40,530 nt of DNA. Source: a virus. Every line of letters begins with the position of its first letter. The stretch's first letter is position 1. Below the pieces are notes generated by a model. The model had not been told where the DNA came from. It did not search any database and saw nothing but the letters and a program-made list of their open reading frames with translations. Location: the IMG/VR virus record IMGVR_UViG_3300031261_000307, positions 1 through 40,530 of that record; one strand, given 5' to 3'. A program made the translations under genes and the position numbers. Positions 16,710-24,361 of the stretch are shown piece after piece.

Positions 16710-17528
16710 ATGCAACGCAAATACTATCAATGGACGGACGACGAACTAAGTTTACTAACGCGGCTGTATCCGACAGCCGATAAACGGTTTCTAATTGCAA
16801 ACCTACGAAATCGCAAATGGTCCGCAATACAGAAAAAGGCACAAAAGCTTGAACTCGCTCGTGAGATTGAGAAGTATAATGATATGTCTGAACTTTTGAA
16901 AGAAACTGTAGAGGCATATTATTGGTTGGGATTTTTGATGGCAGACGGAAGTTTTACGAAGAACAGGATTTCTTTAGCTATATCAGGCGATGATTTAGAC
17001 CATCTTAAACGCTTTAGAGAATTTGTCAAGTCCACAAATACGCTTTCCAAAGTCGGCAACAATTACTACCGCCTCAAATGTACTGACGGCTCAATCGTTA
17101 GAGCGCTTCGAGAAAAATTTAATATACATAATAATAAAACGCACAACCCCTGTACGCTTTCAGGAATATCAAATCCAGATTTAATGTTTGCTCTATTCAT
17201 TGGGTTCTTCGACGGGGATGGAAGTCTTTATAAGAATAAAAAATGGAATAGTTTTTCTTTATATATAGTAGGCCATCCTGCGTGGCTCGAAAACTTTCAA
17301 AGCTTCGGAGAGTTTCTACAACAATACCTATCAAAATCTCTTAAATGTCGTCACTGCTGGATAGCTAATAAAACCACATCTGTTCCTCAGAACCCCGAAA
17401 AGAAAACTTATAGGCTAGCCCATTTTTCGATTACAAATCGCCAGTTCATCGAGGCAATCAAGCGGCGTGCTGACGAATTGGGACTTCCTTATCTCCAGAG
17501 AAAATTAGGGGTTCTACAAGAGCGCTAA
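16710..17528 (+). CDS. LAGLIDADG homing endonuclease
   Basis: 272 residues from the ATG at 16710, which reads MQRKYYQWTDDELSLLTRLY, a helix-turn-helix-like N terminus. Two LAGLIDADG helices are visible: YYWLGFLMADGSF and LFIGFFDGDGSL, each ending in the catalytic acidic residue, so it may act as a monomer. It is inserted in the opposite orientation between pncA and nadM. Confidence 0.9.
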   Translation: MQRKYYQWTDDELSLLTRLYPTADKRFLIANLRNRKWSAIQKKAQKLELAREIEKYNDMSELLKETVEAYYWLGFLMADGSFTKNRISLAISGDDLDHLKRFREFVKSTNTLSKVGNNYYRLKCTDGSIVRALREKFNIHNNKTHNPCTLSGISNPDLMFALFIGFFDGDGSLYKNKKWNSFSLYIVGHPAWLENFQSFGEFLQQYLSKSLKCRHCWIANKTTSVPQNPEKKTYRLAHFSITNRQFIEAIKRRADELGLPYLQRKLGVLQER

Positions 17529-17538
17529 AAAAGATTCC

Positions 17539-18450
17539 TTAAAGCATAAATTCTGTCCCGAATCTCCGTAACAACGGTAAATGTTCAGGAGCTATATCTT
17601 CAATAGTTAGTTCATGTGGCTTAAACCATTTAGCTTCCGCTATATCGTCTTGAGCTATCACGGTGCCGCTTTTGTATTTAGCGTGAAAGAATAGAGTCTT
17701 GATTTTATCTGTATCATCCCTATATCTCCAATCATCAATAAGAAAACTTCCTAGATATTTCGGTTCATAAATTTCTATTCCTAGTTCTTCTTTAACCTCA
17801 CGGATTGCATCTTCTTCGAAACAGATAGATTCTGGTTCTGAAAACCCTCCACAGAATCTCCATACCTTTGAATCCGGTTTGCGGACCATCAGCATATCGA
17901 AATTATCGTTCGTAATTGCAGTATCAACAGTCGCCCATGTCTTAGGGTATTGGTCATAAGCACCAGAGATACGTCCAGCACGGAAGTCATCGCTAAAATT
18001 CTTTCGATTCAGAACGCGCTCACGCATTTCGGTGCCTGTTTCAGTAATGCGTGACTCCAAAGCCTCCGCATGAAATGCCCCTTTATAAGACTTTACAAAA
18101 GAATCCCGCGAGCCATATAGGATTGTGTTATTCTGATACGCATCAGGAATAGCTTCTTGAATAGCTTTGTCCAGATTGCGGTTCCAAGTTTCATCGTTGC
18201 CAACGTCCATCAGCGGCACAACCCTCAAATCTGCATGAGGATATTCCTCCTGAATCATTTGTCGCCGCATTTCAAATGTCAATGCATTCTTACGAGCGAG
18301 ACGCTTAGGAGAACATCCAAGCACGACGAGTACCATCTGATGTTTATCGAATACCCTATTGAACAAATCTAAGTGCCCCGCTGTCATGCGATGTACCTGA
18401 AATCTTCCGACTATAACTCCGTATGTATTTAGGTTTGTCATTGAGTGCAT
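17539..18450 (-). CDS. nadM: Bifunctional nicotinamide/nicotinate mononucleotide adenylyltransferase - Nudix hydrolase
   Basis: Joins AMP to NMN or NaMN, giving NAD+ or NaAD; the fused Nudix domain typically hydrolyses ADP-ribose. 303 residues. The adenylyltransferase motif GRFQVHRMTAGH (15-26) corresponds to GRFQPxHxGH. At 201-226 lies a full Nudix box (GGF-x-E ... REVKEELGI). In this phage it links PncB (NaMN) to NadE (NaAD to NAD+). Overlaps the upstream HNH gene by 13 bases, and M4 is an alternative start. Confidence 0.92.
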   Translation of the reverse strand: MHSMTNLNTYGVIVGRFQVHRMTAGHLDLFNRVFDKHQMVLVVLGCSPKRLARKNALTFEMRRQMIQEEYPHADLRVVPLMDVGNDETWNRNLDKAIQEAIPDAYQNNTILYGSRDSFVKSYKGAFHAEALESRITETGTEMRERVLNRKNFSDDFRAGRISGAYDQYPKTWATVDTAITNDNFDMLMVRKPDSKVWRFCGGFSEPESICFEEDAIREVKEELGIEIYEPKYLGSFLIDDWRYRDDTDKIKTLFFHAKYKSGTVIAQDDIAEAKWFKPHELTIEDIAPEHLPLLRRFGTEFML

Positions 18451-19250
18451 ATTAATTCGACCGAATCTACTAAAAATCCCTCTGGTAAAAATTCAGGATT
18501 CAACTTTAAGAACGCTACACGATAAATTTCCTTAATGCCTTGAACGCCACCGTTCTCTATAATATACCTTGCGCCCCATTCAGCTTTTGCCGCCTTAACG
18601 GATTTCTTTTGCGCTGCACGCAATTCCATAATTAATTCCTTGAGTCTCTTAAAGGAATCTGGAGGCGTTGATAAAGATTGAAGAAAAGCTCCGTATAATC
18701 CCAACTCTTCTGATGTCAACGACTCTATAACTGCTTGAGTAATAAGGTTTTGAGCGTTTAAAACATTAGCTAATTTAAAAAGTAGTTTATTTTTATCGTG
18801 GTGCCTGACTTGGGCCTCACGTACTGCTGCTTGAAGACCTTTCTCATAAAATGGGCGGCAGGTTTTCTCGGCTTCTAAGTGATGCTTCTCGCACAATAGG
18901 ACACACCATTGGCGTGTATGGTCTTTATCTTCCTTCGGGAAGAATCGCTTAACCGCAACAGGTATTACGTGATGAACGGTAAGATTCTCCTTCGTCGCAC
19001 ACATTACACATTGCGTAGGAAGAACTGTTTGAAGAAACTTATTCGAGGAATTTTTCTTCGGCTCGAATGTCAATTGGATACGCTCATTGTAAACTCCATC
19101 GGGACCAAGCGAATTAGCCAAACCCCTATCCAAATACCATTTCGCCCTTCTGGACGAAATGGTAGTTAGAGGATTTAGATTCGGGTCGAGGAGAAGTATG
19201 TTTGCATAGTATTCTCCAACGAAGGACTGCAATGAAGTTTTTGCGGCCAT
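18438..19250 (-). CDS. HNH endonuclease-like protein
   Basis: 270 residues. The centre holds C-x2-C (CVMCATKENL), TVHHVIPVAVKRFFP and CVLLCEKHHLEAE, a zinc-stabilised HNH. The N terminus has ISSRRAKWYLDRGLA, reminiscent of RRXRR-type regions. The C-terminal half is helical and basic. It sits directly before nadM in the same orientation and overlaps it, so it could be a homing gene co-transcribed with nadM. Confidence 0.78.
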   Translation of the reverse strand: MAAKTSLQSFVGEYYANILLLDPNLNPLTTISSRRAKWYLDRGLANSLGPDGVYNERIQLTFEPKKNSSNKFLQTVLPTQCVMCATKENLTVHHVIPVAVKRFFPKEDKDHTRQWCVLLCEKHHLEAEKTCRPFYEKGLQAAVREAQVRHHDKNKLLFKLANVLNAQNLITQAVIESLTSEELGLYGAFLQSLSTPPDSFKRLKELIMELRAAQKKSVKAAKAEWGARYIIENGGVQGIKEIYRVAFLKLNPEFLPEGFLVDSVELICTQ

Positions 19251-19876
19251 TACCGACTTACGGTGGACCGAGAAAAGACATCGCTATTAACAGCGACCTT
19301 ATATAATGCGGTAGGAAGGATGTCAGCAATTTCCTTACAGGTGATGCTGTATCCCTTGAGACGGCTCTGAATCTGCTTTAGAGTCGGACAGATACCGTCA
19401 GCAAGCTTATTGTTAACGTAGCTTATTACCTTGCTGGCAATTTCGGTGCAAAACGGAGGAGCGCTGACCTGTGCGGTATAGGTTGTAGGAACAGGAGTCG
19501 CAACGGGAGTCGCAACGGGAGTCGCAACGGGAGTCGCAACGGGAGTCGCAACGGGAGTCGCAACGGGAGTCGCGGAGTAGGAAGAATCAGCGGTTTTCGG
19601 GCGATACAGAGCGTAGCCACGAGAATTGTCACGCTCGTAATTCGGAACGCTGCCGAAAGAAGCTCGCACGTATCCCCGGACAGTATTGTGGTCGATACGA
19701 TAAGTATTCGGAATACCATCAACATCCACTCTGGAAAGGTCAATAATTCCCAATTCCCCTGAATTTACGAGGGTACGAAGTTCCCGCGTAACATCATGTG
19801 CGGAAAATTCTTTTTGTGCGGTGGTGAAAGCCTGTACGGTGACGGCTACGGCGGCTGCTAATGGTAGTTGTTTCAT
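19250..19876 (-). CDS. Protein with ATPV minisatellite linker
   Basis: 208 residues. The N-terminal domain (to about 95) looks winged-helix-like (FSAHDVTRELRTLVNSGEL ... DHNTVRGYVRASFG). A linker of repeated A-T-P-V follows, then a C-terminal domain with IASKVISYVNNKLADG and LKQIQSRLKG helices that resembles the N-terminal one. Possible DNA-binding protein with a length-variable linker. First gene of the transcript to nadM. Confidence 0.6.
   Translation of the reverse strand: MKQLPLAAAVAVTVQAFTTAQKEFSAHDVTRELRTLVNSGELGIIDLSRVDVDGIPNTYRIDHNTVRGYVRASFGSVPNYERDNSRGYALYRPKTADSSYSATPVATPVATPVATPVATPVATPVATPVPTTYTAQVSAPPFCTEIASKVISYVNNKLADGICPTLKQIQSRLKGYSITCKEIADILPTALYKVAVNSDVFSRSTVSR
19494..19577. 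repeat. 12-bp minisatellite (six units plus a partial)
   Basis: Unit GGAGTCGCAACG on the plus strand, repeated without change. It encodes VATP on the minus strand and is in frame, so copy-number change would only alter linker length. Confidence 0.9.
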
Positions 19877-19886
19877 ATGTAGTTTC

Positions 19887-19914
19887 AGTTTAAGTTTATT
19901 TTTCGGAGAGTCAA
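19887..19914 (-). promoter_or_regulatory. Promoter-like element of the nadM transcript
   Basis: TTGACT at 19914-19909, N16, TAAACT at 19892-19887, 10 bases before the ATG at 19876. Confidence 0.5.
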
Positions 19915-19920
19915 GAGTTT

Positions 19921-21183
19921 TTATTCAAACTCCACAAGATATTTAAGGTCGAAGCGGTCGTTGTTATAAACAATAATCTCATCATTACGAACCCCCGACT
20001 TACCAGACTTCGCCCATGTCGAATCGAAGCCACTCTTCGGAAGGTGCTCATAAGAACCTGCTGGCACGTAATATTTACCAAGCGAAACAGGGCATAAGAA
20101 CATAAAACAATTCTTTTCAGTTTTGCCGTCCCAATAGCCATAACTATAGTTAAGGCTCTTGGTGCTATCAATCGCAAAGTAAACGCCATTTCCAAACATT
20201 TTACCAGCAATTCGCGCTGTGCTAGGAGGAGAAACTTTCAAACCTGACTTGAGAATACTCAAAAGGTTCGCTTGTTTAGTTCCGTGCCATAGCTCCATTT
20301 CAGTACCAACCTTGCGACCGATTTCGTAGGCTTTCTGTTGGCTTTCAATCTGCACCAAATAGATTTCCTTTACGCGCAAATGACTGCAAACGTGTTGGTC
20401 TTTACGAGTGTCACGATACTTCTTCTCAATACGCGCCCGCTCACGAGGGTCTTCCAGCAAGCCAAGCTTGACCGAGAAAACTTTTTCGGCCACGCTCTTA
20501 GGAGCGGCAGCATTGGCGGCTGGAGTTTGCATTGCTTGATACGACGCTTCCAAAGAGTCTAAAATATCATTTTGCTTCTGAATAGATTGAATATCAGGAA
20601 TGAACGTACGAACTTCCAAACGTTTCATACCAATATTCTGAGGAACGATACTAAGAAATTTACTTACCTTCGTAATGCAGTCAGCGCCATAGTCGTGCTT
20701 CTGGACATAGCCAGTAAGGTCAGCGAGAATATCACGAGCCTCAGTGATACCATCCAAAGTAACAACACCTAACGGAGTCGTAAACAAACCAGACGAACTA
20801 TTGAAAGAAATCTGCGTAGCTTTAGTAATTTGATGGACGTTCGCTTCGACCAGACGCTTAATAAGCTTCGTCAAAAGCGGGGACGAGGTTTGGATTTGTT
20901 CCAAGGCTAGTTGGTGCAAATCTTGCTTGCCGGGAGTGACGACTTGTACTCCGCTCGTTGCAACGGTACGAAGGTCTGTGTAGCCCTTTTTACGCTTTGA
21001 AGCCACGAGCTTGTCGAAGTCATGTTTGCCACTTCCCCTACAAGTGTTGGAAACGGTTGTGACGCCGACCCTGCCATTCTCGCTCGTAATGGAACCATCA
21101 TCATGCAAGAACCCCGTCCAATGTTTATTGTGATTGGAGCTAATATCTGCCATGATTAGGCGCACTGTTTCAATGATAGGCAT
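19921..21183 (-). CDS. Poly/mono(ADP-ribose) polymerase (PARP1-like) with WGR-like domain
   Basis: Transfers ADP-ribose from NAD+ to a target. 420 residues from the ATG at 21183. A longer frame to 21261 overlaps a promoter and the gene at 21225, so I reject it. Residues 1-75 resemble a WGR domain (KHWTGFLHDDGS ... ENGRVG ... DFDKLVASKRKKGYTDL), with NGR for WGR. About 90-260 is helical, like a PARP regulatory domain. The catalytic domain has the H-Y-E triad: H300 (LWHGTKQANLL), Y335 (MFGNGVYFA) and E402 (RNDEIIVYNNDRF). The glutamate suggests chain-forming chemistry, but targets are unknown. Confidence 0.88.
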   Translation of the reverse strand: MPIIETVRLIMADISSNHNKHWTGFLHDDGSITSENGRVGVTTVSNTCRGSGKHDFDKLVASKRKKGYTDLRTVATSGVQVVTPGKQDLHQLALEQIQTSSPLLTKLIKRLVEANVHQITKATQISFNSSSGLFTTPLGVVTLDGITEARDILADLTGYVQKHDYGADCITKVSKFLSIVPQNIGMKRLEVRTFIPDIQSIQKQNDILDSLEASYQAMQTPAANAAAPKSVAEKVFSVKLGLLEDPRERARIEKKYRDTRKDQHVCSHLRVKEIYLVQIESQQKAYEIGRKVGTEMELWHGTKQANLLSILKSGLKVSPPSTARIAGKMFGNGVYFAIDSTKSLNYSYGYWDGKTEKNCFMFLCPVSLGKYYVPAGSYEHLPKSGFDSTWAKSGKSGVRNDEIIVYNNDRFDLKYLVEFE

Positions 21184-21190
21184 GAGAGTA

Positions 21191-21218
21191 GTTTTAGCAG
21201 AATTTTGAGTTGTGTCAA
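21191..21218 (-). promoter_or_regulatory. Promoter of the PARP gene
   Basis: TTGACA at 21218-21213, N16, TAAAAC at 21196-21191, 7 bases before the ATG at 21183. It fixes the start codon choice. Confidence 0.6.
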
Positions 21219-21224
21219 CAAATA

Positions 21225-21398
21225 TTATGCCGGATATGAAATCGCGTGCATCGCCTTCCACTGAGTAATCATAGCGAATGCGAACTCTTCCAACGATACG
21301 CTGCCATCAAGTATGTGACTGCGGAGTTGAGGATTACGCCTCATATTGCCATCAATGATTTGTTTAATATCTTGTTCGAGCGATTGTGTTTTATTCAT
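21225..21398 (-). CDS. Hypothetical 57-residue protein
   Basis: Starts MNKTQSLEQDIKQIIDG and ends AFAMITQWKAMHAISYPA; mostly helical. It fills the gap between the PARP promoter and the zinc-ribbon-like gene with no slack, and its composition is gene-like. Not recognised. Confidence 0.6.
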   Translation of the reverse strand: MNKTQSLEQDIKQIIDGNMRRNPQLRSHILDGSVSLEEFAFAMITQWKAMHAISYPA

Positions 21399-21402
21399 AT
21401 TT

Positions 21403-21822
21403 TTAGAAGTTGTGTTCGCAATTAGGATTCAAACACGTATATCCTTTTTCCTCCGTCCATGAAATACGATGTAAACACTTAGCGCACACAATGTCAGGAT
21501 GATACATCAACTCAGTCTTCATTTTACCATGCCATAGCGAACGATATTCTTCGGCAGCGATTCTCAAGCGCTCTACTTCTGCTTGTACACTTTCCCAAGC
21601 TTGGCGACTTACAGAGTTTTTTGCTATAACGCGCTCTTGTTCTAATTCTTCCAGTAGTTTAAAATATTCGTCGCGGTAGAAGTTCTTATTGCTGAGTAAC
21701 GTGATTATTTCACCAGTAAGACGCGTACCGTCATCCTTTACTTCTCCCTCTAGTAACCCCTTATAAAGGGCTTGGCTGAGTTGGCGTATACGTGCCAATT
21801 CTTTTTCAGGATTAATTTCCAT
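21403..21822 (-). CDS. Hypothetical coiled-coil protein with C-terminal zinc ribbon
   Basis: 139 residues from the ATG at 21822; a TTG six bases upstream is possible. Helical acidic body, then CAKCLHRISWTEEKGYTCLNPNC at the end, a C-x2-C ... C-x4-C zinc ribbon. Function unknown; third of four genes in its transcript. Confidence 0.65.
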   Translation of the reverse strand: MEINPEKELARIRQLSQALYKGLLEGEVKDDGTRLTGEIITLLSNKNFYRDEYFKLLEELEQERVIAKNSVSRQAWESVQAEVERLRIAAEEYRSLWHGKMKTELMYHPDIVCAKCLHRISWTEEKGYTCLNPNCEHNF

Positions 21823-22144
21823 TTTCAATTTTCTTTAACACTTGACACGATTCAACTTCATAACCTTTAAAGAAGTCTTCGTCCAAACGAACACCATTAC
21901 TCTCAATCTTTTTATAAATTGCTGTAGGAATCATAATTTCAGAAGGTATTCCTGCTGGTCGTGAATATTCGTGAGGGACACCTTTACCACGATTACGTTT
22001 TAATACAACGGTCCAATAGTGCTTGATGTAAGCTTGGCAATCTTCTAAAGATTTATGCAGCGTTGCACCATCAGGGCGCATACCCCACCCTTCTTCTGAC
22101 TCTTCCCAATACTGTATGATTGCTTTTTGCATGTTACTTTTCAT
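21812..22144 (-). CDS. Hypothetical protein
   Basis: 110 residues from the ATG at 22144 (MKSNMQKAIIQYWEESEEGWG), preceded by AAGAAG. WGMRPDGATLHKSLEDCQAYI suggests a small alpha/beta domain. The C terminus overlaps the next gene by 11 bases. Not recognised. Confidence 0.55.
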   Translation of the reverse strand: MKSNMQKAIIQYWEESEEGWGMRPDGATLHKSLEDCQAYIKHYWTVVLKRNRGKGVPHEYSRPAGIPSEIMIPTAIYKKIESNGVRLDEDFFKGYEVESCQVLKKIENGN

Positions 22145-22170
22145 TAAAGTGCTTCTTTGCGTATAAACGG

Positions 22171-22569
22171 TCACGGTATGAAGAAGATTTTTTTAACTCC
22201 GTACCAATATTCAGCGGCATCCATACGAATCGCATTTGGCGCAGCGCCTTTGTGACAAATAATTGCGGCTAAATGGTCAACAGAAAGATTACGAAAAGGA
22301 ACCCATTTTAACGGCTTATTACCACTTTTACCGTACGTTCCCCACAAAAGCTTTTCGCGAATTTCTTTTAGTGTATTTGAGGATGTTAAGGAATAATCAA
22401 CGATTTTATTATACGGCAAAAGAAATGAAGCGCGTAAATAATCAGTTCCCCCGTCGATAAAATGTTCCTCGCTTCCTACAGTGAATGCAACAAAATCGTG
22501 ACGATTTGCAGAAACGTAATAGGTGCGTTGCGATGGTACGTAAACGGCATTTTGAATGATGTCTGACAT
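22171..22569 (-). CDS. Hypothetical protein
   Basis: 132 residues from the ATG at 22569 (MSDIIQNAVYVPSQRTYYVS). I prefer this to a longer frame because a promoter ends 7 bases upstream. Contains many aromatic residues; no family recognised. First gene of a four-gene transcript. Confidence 0.6.
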   Translation of the reverse strand: MSDIIQNAVYVPSQRTYYVSANRHDFVAFTVGSEEHFIDGGTDYLRASFLLPYNKIVDYSLTSSNTLKEIREKLLWGTYGKSGNKPLKWVPFRNLSVDHLAAIICHKGAAPNAIRMDAAEYWYGVKKIFFIP

Positions 22570-22576
22570 GATTATG

Positions 22577-22604
22577 AGTGTATATACTTTTATAAATCTG
22601 TCAA
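22577..22604 (-). promoter_or_regulatory. Promoter-like element (TTGACA-N16-TACACT)
   Basis: TTGACA at 22604-22599, TACACT at 22582-22577, 7 bases before the ATG at 22569. It abuts the terminator of the upstream HNH gene. Confidence 0.6.
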
Positions 22605-22638
22605 CAAAAAAAGGCGTCCCCAAAGAGGACACCTTTTT
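22605..22638 (-). terminator. Rho-independent terminator
   Basis: On the minus strand GGTGTCC pairs with GGACGCC (one G-U), flanked by A5 and T7 runs, 8 bases after the HNH gene stop at 22646. Confidence 0.8.
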
Positions 22639-22645
22639 CTGCGTG

Positions 22646-23305
22646 CTAGCCGATAAACCAACGCCAATCTTGCTGACGAATCTCGGTAATGAGCGCGGAG
22701 ATTGGAACGGGCATCGGAGCCTTGGGTTGACGAATTAACTTCAATCCAACTTCCTCATTGAGGCGGTTGCCTTTATCGTGGTTGATTCCTGCTTCGCACG
22801 TAACCATGTTCGTCCAAACGTCAGGCGAACCAGCGCGACCTTCGCGCTTCCATACGTCTCTAGGAATAATATGGTCAACGGTAGCGGTATCGCGTGTTAA
22901 CTTCTTTCCTGAGTATTGACACACAAGACCGTCTCGCTCGTGAATTGCTGAATTTGAAAGACGCTTCTGCTTCTTAGGCATACGCGTACAGTTTACAGCG
23001 ACTACAACAGTAGGAGCGCGAATCACCTTTCCGTGGGCACACTTGATAACATTATCAAAGGGACGAATAGGAAGTTCCATCCACTCCTTTAGAGAAACCG
23101 CACGCATATTCTGCGGGCGCTCAAAAGTGTAAACATCATCTTCTAGCTGAGGATATTCGATGTCAACAGCTTGTGCGGCCATATCAGCGCCGTTTTCGGT
23201 GCTATGCATAGCGCAGATAGCCTGCTTAACAGACTTGTATCCAATCACTTGCCACGCTTTGTTCAAGCAGAGGACGATAGGTTTATCGAGAACGGATTCT
23301 TGCAT
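22646..23305 (-). CDS. HNH endonuclease
   Basis: 219 residues. N-terminal LNKAWQVIGYKSVKQAI is common in stand-alone phage HNH proteins. The HNH core is RDGLVCQYSGKKL, TVDHIIPRDVW, then WTNMVTCEAGINHDKGNRL. Ends in TAG, one of few here, with a terminator right after it. Single-gene transcript with its own promoter. Confidence 0.88.
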   Translation of the reverse strand: MQESVLDKPIVLCLNKAWQVIGYKSVKQAICAMHSTENGADMAAQAVDIEYPQLEDDVYTFERPQNMRAVSLKEWMELPIRPFDNVIKCAHGKVIRAPTVVVAVNCTRMPKKQKRLSNSAIHERDGLVCQYSGKKLTRDTATVDHIIPRDVWKREGRAGSPDVWTNMVTCEAGINHDKGNRLNEEVGLKLIRQPKAPMPVPISALITEIRQQDWRWFIG

Positions 23306-23327
23306 ATTTTTGTGTTTCTATGTGTCC

Positions 23328-23355
23328 ATATTAGCGGCCTTTCTTTCTGTGTCAA
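23328..23355 (-). promoter_or_regulatory. Promoter-like element (TTGACA-N16-TAATAT)
   Basis: TTGACA at 23355-23350, TAATAT at 23333-23328, 22 bases before the ATG at 23305. The longest leader among this class. Confidence 0.55.
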
Positions 23356-23362
23356 TGGTTTT

Positions 23363-23755
23363 TTATCTAAATCTCCATGCCGCATAACAATACGGACGCC
23401 AGAATTCATTTTCAACCATATCAAAACGTCCTGAAAAACGCTCTACCCATTTATCGGATTCGTTTAGAATCTGAATCAATCCGTATTTTTTACAAAAATC
23501 CCTTACCTGTTTTTCAACGCGATACTCTCGAAGGATGCTTAACGAAAAATAGGGTTTTCGAGTTTCAATCATTACGTGAAAACATTCGTGCAGCAAAGAA
23601 TGAAGCATCGCCGCTTTTTTATTTCTTTTAATAAGGATAGGCAAGATATTATCACCTACCATTCCTCCCCATTGAGAAGCGCTAATGTCCCTTTTTATGT
23701 AAATAGGACATTGATTTTTCCACCCTATTAGGCTTAAAAGTTCTTTAGCGTTCAT
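23363..23755 (-). CDS. Zincin-like metallopeptidase domain protein
   Basis: 130 residues. LLHECFHVMIE matches HExxH of ImmA/IrrE-like and related zincins (H-E-C-F-H). An acidic third ligand is not obvious (candidates in EYRVEKQVRDF). Such phage proteins can cleave repressors, but no repressor is next to it. Last gene of the transcript from 26004. Confidence 0.6.
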   Translation of the reverse strand: MNAKELLSLIGWKNQCPIYIKRDISASQWGGMVGDNILPILIKRNKKAAMLHSLLHECFHVMIETRKPYFSLSILREYRVEKQVRDFCKKYGLIQILNESDKWVERFSGRFDMVENEFWRPYCYAAWRFR

Positions 23756-23792
23756 TATTTATCTTCACTTATACAAGCATACTAATGGGTTT

Positions 23793-24359
23793 TTATTTTT
23801 GTCTGAACTTGGGCGCGAATGTCGGCAGATGTTCACCTACCAAAATTGCATCCGCTTTAGGGAATACGTCGATTTTGTTTTTTATGTTGCTTGCTTGGCA
23901 GGTCCATAAGCCTAAAGCCTTCATAATGTCAAATCGAAACTCGTAATTTCCGAAATCCATCATCATACCATTCCATAGTTGCCTACGGTTACAAACACAT
24001 TTTAACGAATCGTCAAGACCTATAAACTCTTCGAAACAGTCCTCTTCGTTCAACTCTATTAAACATTTGGAAGCGTATTCCTTCGGAGGTATTCTATTAA
24101 CAACTAAACAATAATCTGCGCCCGCATCAAAGCTAGATTTTAATTTTGTATCCGTAAGATGATAGCCCTTCGCAAGGATTGGCTTCGTAGTAAGTTTACG
24201 AGCTTGCTTTAAAAGATGCGTACTTCCACCCCACCGACTATCGACATGAATAGAAATCCAGTCGCCATATTCATTAGCGATTTCAAATAGTTCGTCCCAA
24301 GACTTCTTAGACTCGAAACCGTAGGGAGATAGAGTTTTTACTTCTGCAATAAATATCAT
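23793..24359 (-). CDS. TrpC-like TIM-barrel protein
   Basis: 188 residues. IAEVKTLSPYGF, ISIHVDSRWGGS, TKPILAKGYHLTD and FDAGADYCLVV follow the order of indole-3-glycerol-phosphate synthase strands 2-5, with Lys after strands 2 and 4. The barrel is shorter than TrpC (about 255). It may be a divergent enzyme of phosphoribosyl or aromatic metabolism. Directly after a TyrA-like gene. Confidence 0.6.
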   Translation of the reverse strand: MIFIAEVKTLSPYGFESKKSWDELFEIANEYGDWISIHVDSRWGGSTHLLKQARKLTTKPILAKGYHLTDTKLKSSFDAGADYCLVVNRIPPKEYASKCLIELNEEDCFEEFIGLDDSLKCVCNRRQLWNGMMMDFGNYEFRFDIMKALGLWTCQASNIKNKIDVFPKADAILVGEHLPTFAPKFRQK

Positions 24360-24361
24360 AC

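Noticed and set aside
19494-19577. CRISPR array
   Set aside because: Units are contiguous with no spacers and are in frame in a gene.
19921-21261. PARP start at 21261
   Set aside because: It would cover a promoter and overlap the gene at 21225-21398; the ATG at 21183 lies 7 bases after the -10.
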